DNA of 64,000 nucleotides from Ganoderma boninense (GCA_002900995.3 CM035312.1:3492602-3556601); one strand, 5' to 3'. Positions 12,801 to 25,007 are shown, counted from the first letter of the stretch. Translations and numbers: made by a program. The notes: generated by a model not told the origin, from the sequence alone.

Positions 12801-14345
12801 GTGTGAGTCGATTTCCCCGAGCGAGGTCAAAAAGCGTGCGAATGGCCCGGCGACGTAAGAAAGGATTCGGATGCAAAATCTGAATAGCGAGGGCATCGGC
12901 ATCGACATCTAGGGCATACCATACAGCAACTGTAATTAGAGCTAGATTTGAGCCTAAGTATCCTCGGGGAATCCCCGTTATCACAGCCCTCCGCGCCTTC
13001 TCCTCTCGCTGCTGTCCGTCCGTTCCTGACTGCATGCGTATACGGCAACCGCATTCCCTTTGTCTGCAGCCGCATGTATCGTCACGATAATGATAGCAAG
13101 GAGCGAGCAAGTAGTAGTGGCAACGGGGAACCGGGGCAACTGCGATGCGGCCGCCCAGCCCACGCGGGTGCACGACTTCGAAGGAAGTTTACCAGCCGCC
13201 CTGGGGGGTGCCGGTTCCACTGGCAGCGGCGCTGTGGGAGCGGTGGTCCTACTGTAGTAAGTAACTGTAGTGGCAGCGTTCCGAAGACGGCGCGCCATGC
13301 ATGCATCGTCATCGTCATCGTTGCAATCGGCGAGGCTCTGGATACCATCTGATCGACTCCCAGGCTGTTGTAACTCGTTCTCGCGCTGCCCGTGCCCGCG
13401 TTGTGCAGAGCTCGTGCCTGAGTAATCTGCAGCGTCCGTTGCGCGATGCGCCGAGGTCGGAGCGGGCTAGGAGCCTCGACCGGGGCGGATTTGCAAAGCG
13501 TTGGCGTTGGGGTGCGTTTTTGTTTGCTGCGTCTTCGCGAGATGACAGAGCGTGACTAAGGCGCGCTGTGACCTCGCGAAGCGGCGCTGGCACAGACTCT
13601 CAGATCTCAGACTCAGAGTACTCTCTATTTAGTGCGAGAAGCAGAAGCGAGCACCCGGCCAGGGGCGAGACGACGGCGGCGGCTGAGCTGGGGATAAGCA
13701 AGTTCTGTACCGTTACCGTATGCGTCCTGCATAATCATGCTCATAATCATAATCATGATGTGGCATGCGGAGCCTCGGTGACGGCGGTGTGCCCTGTGCA
13801 GAACTTCGAACAGAAGACGAGACACGTACTTACAGTACTTACTCACCATCTGCCATCGTCGTGCGCCTCGCCTCAGGCTGAGGCTCCATGGGACCTGGGC
13901 GAGGTTCCGCCGGTGGACGTCGCCAATGTCCCGGGGCCGGTGGTCCTTACAGTACAGTACGGGCCCAGGACCAGGGCATCGGAGCGCAGCGCGAAATCGA
14001 GGCGTGACGATCATTATTAGCGAGGGCATGCCGCTGCCAGACTGGCGTCGTCGCGTCAGCCCTGCGCGTTTGCAGACTGAATGGGAGGAGCTCGTACGCG
14101 TCTGCATCGCAAGGGCTGGCTCAGATCCTGTCAGCGTCGTGAAACTAAGGCTGAAGCCGGCGACGGCGATAAGAAACCCTGCTCATCTGACATGTTTGTC
14201 CGTTACGCAGATGCAGATGCGGGCCAACGCCAGCCCGCTGGGCCACGGCGGACGCGGCGACCTGCACGAATGGGGCAAAACGAGCACAGTAAGTTTACTA
14301 AGTACTACAGCGGGTAGCGAGTACTGAGTAAGTACTTACTCACTG
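9891..14345. repeat. GC-rich gene desert with short tandem repeats
   Basis: The stretch is dense in imperfect short tandem words: GGCATT-type units near 10039, a (GC)n run near 10569-10587, CGCTAA/CGCCAA and CTTCGA units near 10600-10630, AGTCACT units at about 10776-10801, GTGCGA units at about 11214-11233, CATCGT units near 13306, AATCAT units near 13735-13760 and CAGTAC units near 13948. Long open frames on both strands are the expected result of high GC and repeat bias, and their translations are low in complexity with no known domain. I find no gene here. Confidence 0.55.
14325..14342. promoter_or_regulatory. 18-bp perfect palindrome
   Basis: TGAGTAAGTACTTACTCA is self-complementary over its full length. 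Its 14-bp core recurs at 39308-39321, and half sites lie near 13826-13844. It could be a dimeric factor site or a small repeat seed; the function is unknown. Confidence 0.4.
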
Positions 14346-14858
14346 GCCCCCCGAAGCTCAAATTCGAATTCGTGCATGTTGAACCGAGCGCAAATTCGAC
14401 TTCGACGCTTCTTCCACGACGCATATTGCAATGCAAATGGATCTGGGCCTCCCAGACCGCAGGCGGAACCCCGCTGTCCTCCTCCTATAGGCCTGTGCTT
14501 ACATGTGTCCCTTGCGCCGTACCCACGTCCCGATTTTCCAAAGAAGGAGACGGGGTTTCGTCGCGACTCCGCTGGAGAAGAACCCTAGCGGCACTGGCAG
14601 GGATGATCGCGTTGGAGACTCATGAGTCGGGTGCAATGCCACTGTGGGCCGCCGTACAGGAACATTCAGCGCACGTACTGCAGTGTTTCGATTTCCGGGT
14701 CATGCTATGTCCGCCCCATGCGCCCCCCCACCCCCCCGCCCCTGAATTTCGGTGCGATCTGGGGGAAGTTTTGAATTTTATGGTGACGTTGCCGGTCGGA
14801 CGATGGAGGATGGATGCAAGCGATCCCAGGGTGCTGCCACTCGCTAGCGCAGGGCAGA

Positions 14859-14898
14859 TTATCTGATAATTGCTAGTGCGGATGTGATTATCTGATAA
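14859..14898 (+). promoter_or_regulatory. two TTATCTGATAA palindromic GATA sites
   Basis: TTATCTGATAA occurs at 14859-14869 and again at 14888-14898, 29 bp apart. Each contains ATCTGATAA, a match to ATCWGATAA, the consensus described for fungal iron-regulatory GATA factors (SRE of Neurospora, SreA of Aspergillus; Fep1 and Urbs1 bind related WGATAA sites). Because each site is palindromic it matches on both strands. The next gene downstream, about 1.9 kb away with nothing recognisable between, is a ferric reductase. Iron control is an inference. Confidence 0.6.
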
Positions 14899-14904
14899 GA
14901 TGGC

Positions 14905-16804
14905 ACCACCGTTGCAGGCGATCAAGCGCGGTCATGTAGTGGTCATGTAGCTGAGAAATTTCCAGGGATGTGTCAAAGTTGCGAAATTGTGGTAGGCGGG
15001 GCCGAGACGGGGGCGATTGGACTGTCAGTGGTGATCGCCAGGGGTGTTGGACGCGAAAGGTGAGCGTGAGCGGCGTTTGCTACCGAACTTTCCTCTTCCG
15101 GAAGGCCGTGGCCGAGATTGGCACAGCCTCGGGGTCTTTTGCCAGCGGCAAACGCATACAACCACCTTCCCCGCGCTCTGATCTTCTGGCTATCGGCCTC
15201 TTTCAGTTTTACCACACGGATCTCAGTCTTCTGTGAGTATGTTGAGCACTGCGAGTGACTCTCTGCCCTGATTGACGGTTAAGCATGTCGTATTGATCCA
15301 GGAAACTGGATGGATCAAATATGATCTGCCAGCCCGTCGAGTGCAAGTCGGAAGTCATGCGCCTCGCCTCGTCGACCTCGACTCAAATACGACCAGTCTT
15401 GGCGGTCGTTTCAAATGCTCTCTAGCACGACAGCCATTCGAGAAAACGTCTGACAGGATTCGACGCCCTGGCGCAAGTATGGAGCCCTCAGGGAGGTGAG
15501 TAAAAATCTAGTAAAGCCAAGCGCTATTCCTGTCAGCCAGTGGCCAGGCCAGGGAAGAGCCGACATCTCCGCCTTCACTCCTTCTCTGCACATGGCTTGA
15601 GCAGTTCTTGGCCCCATTTGTTGGCCTTCTCGTTCCGTCGGGGGCTCGAGAAGGGGCCTGTGGGGTTGCTTTATCTTTATCTTATCAATTATCTTATCAG
15701 ATAAAGATGGCAGCCTGTGATACCAGAGCAGCGCCACCATGATTTTGCCGCACTTTACGCTGGCAGCCCGCGCGCTCGCACCTGCCATGCGTTGGGTCGT
15801 CACCGCGACCTCGCATGCCCGTCCACCCGCCGCAGGGGGGGCTCCCACATGTCGCCGCTTGCGCAATACTTGCTGGCCATTATCGCATTTTCGTCGGACC
15901 TCTGCTCCCACGCGTGCTCTTAGCGACGGCATCATATTGGCTCAGACACCTCCCACTTCGTCTTTTTCTCGGAACACTGCGTGCTTCGTCCGCCCGTTCA
16001 CCGGTGTTCCACCGTACCTGTCCAAGTCGCGACCACCAATTTTCTTTCCTCGCCAAAGCATCATTGCGGACTCTGGCGGTGTGACGGGTGCATTAACTAA
16101 TTGTCGATCCGCCTGTCCTCTTTCGATGGCGAGTATTTACCATCAATTGTCCGCACACGACACGTTCTGACGATAATCCCCAGGCGAACACGCTCCGTGC
16201 CATCGCATCGGTGGTGCTGCGACCGTCTCGCGGCGGTGCAGACCCCGCCGCCGGCAATAAGTAAGCAGGAGCGTGGAAAAGCCCGAGGGAAGGGGGCGAA
16301 GACGTGATTTCGCGAGTCGGCCCCCCAGTCTGAGCAGCACGCGACTTCCGCGGCATCGTCGAGGAATCCGTGCAGGACCCGAAGGAGCCAGATCCGCGCC
16401 GGTGAGATCGAAGCCCGATCACGATGAGTCTGTACCCACGTTGACGGAGCAGCTTCTGTGCTGCGCCCCCTCAGCCCACCCATGCGGCGCGTCCGCCCTC
16501 CAACGCGGCGGCCCGTCGCATCTCGCTGCAGATCTGTGGTACTGCTATGTGCGTCAGCTCCCTCCCCCTCCCCCCTCTTCCAAACAAAGTGCCCCGTTCC
16601 CAGCCCTCGCCCGACGCGCTGCTCTGCAATGCCTACTTATACGGCCCGCCAGATATCTGCCCTGCTTCCCCCCAGGCATTCCGGACCCCTCCCCGGCCAC
16701 TACTTAGCTAGCCCCAGCCACTCGCCGCTCGCCACTCGCAAACGACCACCCGCTGCCGCACCGGCCCCCATCTTCTCAGCTTCAGCTCTTGCTTCGCCTC
16801 AGAG
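14905..16804. other. upstream region of ferric reductase
   Basis: No gene recognised. Apart from the GATA cluster, the last 300 bp are pyrimidine-rich, with a CTTATAC word near 16636 that may act as a TATA-like element before the ATG at 16805. Confidence 0.4.
15671..15704 (+). promoter_or_regulatory. cluster of six GATA cores with TTATCAGATAA
   Basis: Within 34 bp there are five TTATC words (15671, 15677, 15682, 15689, 15694) and one GATAA (15700). The last pair forms the palindrome TTATCAGATAA at 15694-15704, again matching ATCWGATAA. The cluster lies 1.1 kb before the ferric reductase ATG. Confidence 0.6.
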
Positions 16805-19242
16805 ATGAGCTCCTCCTCCACACACGCTAGTGTCCTCGGCTCCGCCTCTCCGGTGTCCGCGTCCGCGTCGTCGCCCTCCGGCTCCGCCACGCACAGTGCC
16901 ACCTCGGGCGGGGCGAAGGCGAACCCCGACCGGGTGATATACTACGCCCGCGACGAGGCGTATCCGGAACAGCTGTGGTGGCTCGTCGCCGCCTTCGTCG
17001 GCCTCATCGCCGTCTGCCAGTTCGCGTCCTGGGCGCTCGCCAAGTGCTCCCGCTCCCGCCGGCTCTCCTCTCAGAAGACGACCTCCGACGTCGCGGAACA
17101 GGGCGGGTCGCCATCCGCGGCTGCGGGGCGCGGGCTCGCGCTGCGCAACGTCCCGACGGCGATCGTGAACGCGTACCGCGTCGTCGCCTTCCGGTGGACG
17201 CTCGAGTTCGGCCAGTCGTACACGCTCAACGTTGCGGAGGTCTTCGTCACCGTCGCGTATATCGTCGCGCTGTTCTGTTGGGAGTTCCTCGGCAGTGAGT
17301 CGCCTTTGCTTGCCGTCGTATGTGCTTGCTCGTGCTCATGCCGCTTCACTTGCAGCGACCAACCTGGAGGGGGGCAAGTTGGACATCAGGTATTGGGGCA
17401 CCAGGGCCGGCATTCTGGCCGTAAGTCAGACCCCTATCGTCACAGCGCTTGGTACGAAAAACAATGTCGTCGCGTGTAAGTTGAACCTAGCCCTCGAGTA
17501 CCCGCCCGGCTCTGACAGGTTTCCAACAGACATTACCGGCATCAGCTACGACAAGGTAACGTCCTCTCGTAAATTTTCGCAGGCCGTGCGCTGACGGCGT
17601 CGCAGCTCAACTACATCCACCGCATGACGGCCCGCGTCATATTCGTGCTCCTCTGGGTGCACGGGGCGTCGAAGGTGCGCCCGTCGTGGTTCGGCACACG
17701 GTTTGCTGTTTGTGGCTAACGCGCGGGCGGTCCCACGCGCAGCTCAGGTTTGCCGACGCCGAGTCGTGGGAGTCGTGGAACGGCCGGGTCGCGCTTACCG
17801 CCCTGGTCGCATTCAGCGCCCTCATCCTCGTCTCCATCCGCCCCGTGCGCTCCCAGGCGTACGAGATCTTCTATTTCGTGCACTTCTTCATGGTCCTGTA
17901 AGTCCCCAGGCACGTCTCACACACACGTCCCTTCCCCCGCTGACCGGACGTGTCCTCTCGTCCTCGTCCTCGCTCCCGCTTTCAATTCAATTAGGATCTT
18001 CCTCCTCGGGGGCTACTTCCACGCGAACAACTACCACTACGGCGAGTACCTGTGGCCGTCGCTCCTGATCTGGGCGCTCGACCGCTTCGTCCGCCTCCTG
18101 CGCGTCGTGTACTACAACCACCTCTACTTCGGCTTCGGCAAAGAAGGCAGGCCGCCTCGACGCCTCCGTCGAGCTCCTCTCGCCCCACTTCGTCCGCCTC
18201 CACATCCAGCGCCCGCCCCACTTCACCTGGTCCCCCGGCCAGACCGCCTTCCTCACCGTGCCCGGCGTCTCGGGCAACCCCGTCGAGTGCCACCCGTTCA
18301 CCATCGCCTCCGTCGACAGCCGCTACCAGCTCGCCGGCGTCCCCGCTCTACCTCCGGCGAAGACGAGAAAAAAGCGGCCGTTGCAACGCAGTCGCGGTGG
18401 ACGCGGCCGCGCGCCCGGGCGACGACGTGACGCCGTACTGGAAGGAGCTGACGTTCCTGATCAACGTGCGCTCGGGCTTCACGCGGCGCCTCGCCGCGCG
18501 CGCGTCGCAGCCCGGCGCCAAGGTCGCCGTGCTCGTCGACGGGCCCTACGGCTTCTCGCCCGACCTCGACGCCGACGACACCGTCGTCCTCATCGCGGGC
18601 GGCTCCGGCGTCACCTTCACGCTCTCCACCTTCCTCGGCGTCCTCAGCCACGTGCAGAGCGGCAGGAGCGCGTGCCGCCGCGTCGTCTGGATCTGGTCCA
18701 TCCGCGAACCGGGGCACATCGAGTGGGTCAGCAAGGCCCTCACTAAGGCCCTCGAGCTCGCCCCTGCCGGCTGGAGATCTCGATCCGCATATACGTGACG
18801 GGTAAGATCGGTGCAATGGGGACGGGGGCGGGCGCGGGAAGTGGGAGCGGGGGGGGAAGGAGGGCGCGCCGGGCGCGGCGGAGCCCGCGGCGTGGAGGGA
18901 CGACGACTCGGTGCGCTCGTCGTCGGAGGGCACCGCCGTCGGGCGCAGCCGCCCGCCGTCGCTGCTCAGCTTCGACGCGGTGCAGGTGTACGAGGGCCGC
19001 CCCGAGCTCCACGCGCTCCTCCGCGAGGAGGTCGACGCGACGCGCGGCCGCATCTCTGTCACTGGTATGTTGCATTCGCCCCGCCCTGTGATGATGTTGC
19101 CGTTCGCTGACTTGTCTCTGCAGTGTGCGGCTCGCAGGGCATCGCGCGGGCGTGCCGCAAGGCGCTGCGCGTGCCGCTCTCGCTGTCGCTCAGGGGCGGC
19201 CCGAGCGTCGTGCTCCACGTCGAGTCGTTCGGGTATGCGTGA
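16805..19242 (+). CDS. ferric/cupric reductase, FRE family (several frame breaks)
   Basis: A plasma-membrane flavocytochrome that would move electrons from NADPH through FAD and haem to extracellular Fe(III). Exons readable without correction are 16805-17294, 17356-17475, 17530-17555, 17606-17674, 17743-17897 and from 17995. An S/A-rich N-terminus is followed by a membrane helix (LWWLVAAFVGLIAVCQFASW). Haem-ligand histidines sit in NYIHRMTARVIFVLLWVHG and in YFVHFFMVL plus GGYFH. HPFTIAS is the FAD motif, GPYG and GGSGVTFTL the NADPH motifs, and the end VCGSQGIARACRKALR...HVESFGYA is typical. The reading frame must change near 18145, twice between 18340 and 18400, and near 18771; the last intron is 19064-19120 approximately. 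Either the gene is decaying or this GC-rich stretch was mis-assembled. GATA palindromes upstream suggest iron repression. Confidence 0.85.
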
Positions 19243-20367
19243 AGTTCCACATTACGGTGTGCCGTGCCGTTCCATGTCCTTTCACGGTTTCTGGTTTATG
19301 GTTCACGCCTTCCGGTTTACGGTTTACGGGCGGGCCAAGGATGGGCTGTCCGGCGACGACATTTAAAAGAGAATAATTCCTAGACGATCAACGGTGTATA
19401 CCCTCACTACCTAGAGGCTAGATGTATCTATAGCGTCCTTCCGTATCTGCCATGTTTCAGGTTCCTGCGCGGGCGGGCGCTGGTGTCCGCCGTGCATAGT
19501 ACATACACGAGTTTACGAGCGTGGGGCGTACTGTTGTTAAGTGGTAGTAGATAGAGATTCGACGTAGACTAGTTGTAAAAAAAATGCGTCCCGAACATGC
19601 ACGCTCATCCTCTCACTCTTTCAAGATCTGGGCTGTCTTCAGCCTGGATTGCATAGCAGTACTACTTAGTGCTTGAAAGCGTGAACGGGCATTGGATCGC
19701 AGCTTGCAGACGCGCGGTATACGCAATCATTGATGCATCTACTACATTGACCTCCGTGTTCACGGCTGTGATCCCGCTGCCGGGAACGCAGTGGTACGCA
19801 GGCGTTTGGTACCTCGCCACGAGAGGATACACAGGCTGGTCAGGCTACGCAGGATCCTGATGACAATGATTATGATGCTAATATTGCACCCAGTTACCTC
19901 CCTGCGTTTAGGTGCCTGGCACATTGCGCCGATGGAAGCAATACTGTTCTTAGAACTCACTGAGTAATTGTAATTTCGGAAGGTTGTCAACGTGCATGCG
20001 CTCTCCGCTGAGCATGCAGGCGTGCGTGAGTCGCGTTTCTCGGAGCTCGAGACTCCTGCCAATGACGCTTATCACAGTGCAAATTTCGCCGGGGGACTTG
20101 AGACAGGGACGTTCTAGGCCTTTGGTGGAGCCATCAAATGTCAACGGCGACACTCAGGTGGGTGGCTGAAAGATGGAAGAATATTGCGTGTGGAGGCTGG
20201 TGGAGAGGGACAGTGACAAAGCAGGGCAGTACATTGACGACGGACTCGCCGGAATCTCTACTAAGTACTCTTGAAATATCCACCGAAAGCTCGCATCTCC
20301 ACCGACAACGCTGGCCGGGGCAGGGGCGATCTCGTCTGACCTCATTACAGTGTTGCAGCACCAGTGC
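19243..20367. other. intergenic between convergent genes
   Basis: Space between the 3' ends of the ferric reductase (+) and the first P450 (-). No gene recognised; the sequence is moderately AT-rich with a short A-run near 19576. Confidence 0.5.
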
Positions 20368-22970
20368 TTACTGCACCAGCGAGATGCGGAGGGGGAGAGC
20401 AGCGCCAAGCTCGGGCTTCCCGCGCACGATAGGGGCCATCCCGACGCCGACGGTTGCCTTCTGCACCTCCATCTTTTCCCGCGGGAGATGGAACTGGAAC
20501 GCCTCGAGGAGCTCGCCGAGGAACGCCTGCATCTCGATCAGTCTACGAAGGAGATAAGCAAGCCACGCCTCGGTATCAGCATGCATGTCTGTGCCTAGCA
20601 TGCGAGCGATAATAGGAGGGACGGGGGTACGCACGAGAACCGCCAACCGATGCACGCCCGGATCCCAGCAGCTGAGTACAGGTGCAATCGTCCGTTTCAG
20701 GTCAGCGGAGTGCCTATATTTCAATATCAACGAGGAAGTGCTGGGAAGGAAACTTACAGAACGCCAATCTGCGTCGACGACATGGGTCGAGTGATGAGCG
20801 ATAGTGAGCAGTGGCAAGCCAAACACAAATGACTAGGGAGGACGTACAGGTTCGCAAAGACACCCACGCTCGCGGGCTGCTTAGCCATCTCGATGCGAAG
20901 GAAACGGTCTGGGTTCCACTCGTCTGCATCCTCGCCCCAGACACCGGGAAGCCTGTCAAAATGAAAATCGGATTAACTCACTAGTCCGAGCCCCGCCGAG
21001 CGTGCTGTACGTTGGCATACAAAATGCGAGGAGACAGATACACACCGTTGGTATCCAGCAAAGGACGAGTAAACGACCTGCCCTGCCTTGATTGGAATTT
21101 CGGAAATCGTCTCGCCTGTGGTCGAGACAATCGGGTACGCCAGCGGGATCACGTCGTCCTTCACCGCGACGCGCGGGAGGCCGTAGGCGATGGGGTGCAG
21201 CCGCAGCGTCTCCTACGTCCCGCCGCCCAGTGGGTTTGCAGGAGCAGGTATCCGGGGTTAGCGTGCATGCAGTCTCACCAGAGGGCTCGAAGGATACGAC
21301 CCCACTTACCTTGATGGCGTTCATGGAGAGGGTGAGGGAGTCCAAGTCTTCGGTCGTAAACTCGGTGCCGCCGCGCTCCATGACCTTCCCGCGGGCGGCC
21401 CTGATCTCCTGGCGCATGCGCTCCTGGTACTCCGGGTGGCGCGCGAGCTCGTAGAGTGCGAAAGAGAGGGTCGACGCCGTCGTCTCGTGGCCCGCGATGG
21501 TGAGCGTGGCCATCTCAGCGATGAGCTCCGCGTCGTCCAGGCGCGTCTTCGCGTCGGCGGACGAGTTCGCCTTGACTAGATCCAGTCAGATCGGTAAGCG
21601 GGCTTGTTCAACTTGAGATCCTGCACTCGGCGTGCGCCCGCGAAAAAAAGGGACCACGCCGCAGGAGTAGAGAGTGAACTCACTGAGGATGCTCATGACG
21701 TCCTTGCGTTGACCTTCCTCTCGGCGTCCCCCTCGGGGGCCTGCTCGCGCAGGATCTGCTTGCCGTACTGCATGAATAGGTTGTTCAGGTTCCGCACGCG
21801 CGTAAACGGGTTCGCGGGGACGTATTTGATCAGCTTGAGCAGAGGGATCGGGATGTAGTCCCACGCCGAGCGGAAGAGTATGCCCGCGTTCGAGGGCTGG
21901 TAGTCGATGTCCTTCCTGCGGGAGTGCCCGGTTCGCAGTTCATAAAAGCCCATTGCTTGTGAACAACCGGGTTGTACACTTACAAGAGATTGTCGTAGGC
22001 TTTGGAAAGGGCACTGCGTCCGCCGGCGTCGAGGGCGTTGTAGTCGTAGTCGAACGCCGCTGCGGAGCTGGCACTAAGAACAGCGGGGGGGAATAGACAT
22101 AACCAGCGGAGCGCGTACCTTCTCCGATCACGTCCAGAGTTGCTCGTGAGAGCCACTTGTTCATCATCAGTTCAAGCTCTCCGGTGGCTACGAGCTCTCC
22201 CTTCCACTTCTCCGACAGCTGCCGAGTGGCGTCAGCTAGCACGAATAATATGAACGCAGGAGTGCCACGTACCTTGCCGGCGATGCGCTGGAATAGAGGC
22301 AAGAAGGACCGCAATTGGGGCGCGCTGAACGCGGGATGCATGATCTTGCGATGACGGTGATGGTCCTCTCCTGAGCACGTAACGCATGCGGGGGTAGTAA
22401 GCTGAGTAGCATCTAGCGACATGGAGTGTCTTACCCAACATCGTCGCGATACCAGGGCCAGCTATGAGATACCCCATGAAGTTCTGGGACGTCTTCTTGG
22501 TGTAGTTGTAGCCGGATTTCTGGAACACATGTTGGATAGCCTGGAGATTCGAACCGACGATCAGGAATTAAACCGGAATGGCCACAGTAGAGGAACGAGG
22601 TACCTTCGGATCTACTGTCATAAGAACGTCCGTCTACAGCAGGGATCGTGGTGAGGAAGTGTGGGTACGAAACGGTGCTCAGAGTGACCCACGCCAAACA
22701 CGCCCCGAGTCCGCCAGATGGAACCGTACTCCTTCATCCATCGGAACTCCAGAGACCCTGCTTCCTCTTGGCGCAAAAGGGCTGCCTCGTGACCTTAATG
22801 CATTAATGAGCGTTTGGAACTAGTCAGGATGTAAAACCCCAGCTCTTACCGAACAGAAGGGACGGCGATGGTGGTCCTCGAATATGCTTGATGCTTGTGC
22901 CCTTTCGTGAGCGCAAGAGAAGCCAAACGACACCGAGTGCGACAAAGCCTGCTAGCAAGTGGATCGACAT
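20368..22970 (-). CDS. cytochrome P450 monooxygenase (P450-1)
   Basis: Haem-thiolate monooxygenase, likely in the ER membrane, substrate unknown. It opens with the anchor MSIHLLAGFVALGVVWLLLR and a hinge GPPSPSLLFG, then GEDHHRHRKIMHPAFSAPQL (helix C region), IAGHETTAS (I-helix AGxET), ETLRLHP (ExxR) and WNPDRF. The haem signature FSAGIRACIGWRF arises only after splicing: an 11-nt microexon at 20758-20768 and the exon 20635-20671 supply it. The last exon is 20542-20368, ending LPLRISLVQ. Near 21705-21712 the frame breaks: a base seems missing between RKVN and KDVMSIL, where the paralogue reads LNSKDVMIIL intact. So this copy is either non-functional or carries a sequence error. Tandem paralogue of the gene at 25008-27547. 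CYP family number not assigned. Confidence 0.85.
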
Positions 22971-25007
22971 CGGTCGCAGAGAAGGCGGTTCCCAGGAAGG
23001 GGTCGCCTTCTGCTTCCCGACATCTCCCTTATATGTGAGAGTCCTGAGCGTTTGAACGGTGCCCGGAGACAGATAAGGTAACGAGAGTGCCGATGACACC
23101 GTAGGATTAACGCCACTTTGAGCCCGTGCGCGCAGGAAAGAAGGTCGTGTACAATGAGGGGCGCCATGACACAAATTCAGCCGGGCAATTCCAGAACATA
23201 GAATTTCCAGTGTGGTCGCCCTCCATGGGGCGTGTGTAGTGTAGATGTAGATCGCTTAACGACTGCGCGCAATTGGCGACTTACTCGCCGCTCTAAAGCG
23301 CCGGGAAAGTGTGTTCTCGCGTCCCGGGGCGCTTGTTCCTCCCCTTACCCCGTCGCCGTTCTGTCCACCAAGGCCCTCGTTATCGAGTATATGCCTAGTA
23401 TTCAGCATCGCAGGGACTTTCCCCGAGTCTCCTGGCCCTCCCTGAGGTCGGGGAGAGGTCTCAGCGCTGGCGGGCCGGACACTTGGGCCGTCTGGGCCTG
23501 TAGATCGCTTAGAGAAAAATCAAGCGCTTTCTCGATTATCCCCGTAAGCGTCCGGTTACCCCCTTAAGCGTTCTACGTAGATTCCATAGTGCGTAGAACC
23601 ACACTGGAAATCTAACGTTCCCGGCAATTCAGTTCGGTAGAACTGGGCATAAAAGCGGCTTACGCCCAGACGACACACGGAAAAGTTGCCCCCTGTGGCA
23701 GGCATTGGCCCCGCCAGTTACTGATGGCATCATACTCATCCTGCTTCCTGTGCGTCCTCCGCACATCGAATATGACTGTATGTTACGTGAAATCTTCCAG
23801 ATAGATGGTCAACGTTTGAACGGATCGGGCAACATCCTCACCCGCTCACCTTGATTATGCTTCCCCGCGAATCCAGGCCCTCAGAAGCATTCGATAAGTA
23901 AGATGCATTGAGTCGGCTAGGACGCCTCGTTGCGGTGCGATAAACGAGCCGAGGGCATATGACCGGGCACCTCGTTCCCTCTGCAAGGGTCCGGAGGAAG
24001 ATCCCGCGCAGCTCATAATCAAGTCTTTCATGTGGGAGCCTAGGTAATGCGCGAACACTGTCCGCGACTCAACTGGTGAGGCGGCACATAGAAAACCGAC
24101 GAAACCAATTTCCGGATGGTGCGATGGTCCTCGATTGCGTTCGACAATGTTCGATATAGTTCTCTGAAGTCTAAAGTCAAGTACCTTAATGCACCTCGTT
24201 ACGGCAACCCCACTCTCAATTTCTTCGGGATCGACAACCTATGGGAGTCATGCCGCTGGTCGTCGGCACTCGAATACATTGAATTTAAACGGCATTACGC
24301 ATGTGGGAAATGGCACCTTGCATGGCTCTTCAACCTGAGGCCTAGGCGAGGGTACATGTCGACCTTGCCCTGAGCTGGCACTTGGCATGGCAGAAAATAC
24401 CTAGGAAGCCAAGAAACACAATCAATCGGGTATGTCAGGCAGTCTATTACAGTGCTGTATACGTGCCTTGCTTTCTAGCGAGATCCGGCCGATGATGAGT
24501 TTTGTGGTGAGAGAGGATAGGAAGCAACTCCAATGAGCGCCGGATGAAGCTGAGAAGATCAACACAAGCGCTCGATGCGCGCTTGCACTGGGTGATGTCG
24601 GTTACCGCCAACTTCCAGCATTACTTGGTACTTACTGACTCGCGGATCCTTGGACAATCCTCACACTTCCACCACATATTTCTCTCCGCCTAGCATCAAA
24701 GTAAGCACCCAAAGATGTAGGTGGCTCTACTATCGGTGCAAGCAATTCTAATGACTTTGAAGGTTATAGGGCTAGCATCATGGTGCCACCATTGCGCGTT
24801 CAAGTTAGAAATCCCTTCTTCAGGGTTTGTGATTTATTTGGAGAATCCAGGTGCCTACTCGCGAGGAAGAAGGCAGTGTAGTACAATTTCGACTCTTGAA
24901 ACATCTACTCAGCCATCTTTACATCCGTATCCGCAGCCCTTCTACCAATATCTCTCAGGCTGGCGACCACTCGAAAGCGGTATCATCCACCTTGCCCTCA
25001 CTAGGCC
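22971..25007. other. intergenic between tandem P450 genes
   Basis: No further gene recognised. It holds the putative promoter of P450-1, including the element shared with P450-2 at 23624-23695, and the 3' region of P450-2. Confidence 0.5.
23624..23695 (-). promoter_or_regulatory. conserved upstream element of P450-1
   Basis: About 70 bp resembles 27757-27830 upstream of the sister P450. The two copies share AATTCAGTTCG and the 16-bp core GCTTACGCCCAGACGA (23658-23673), then GGAAAAGTTG. It lies about 690 bp before the P450-1 ATG. Retention after coding sequences have diverged suggests either recent duplication of the whole unit or selected control sequence. Confidence 0.55.
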
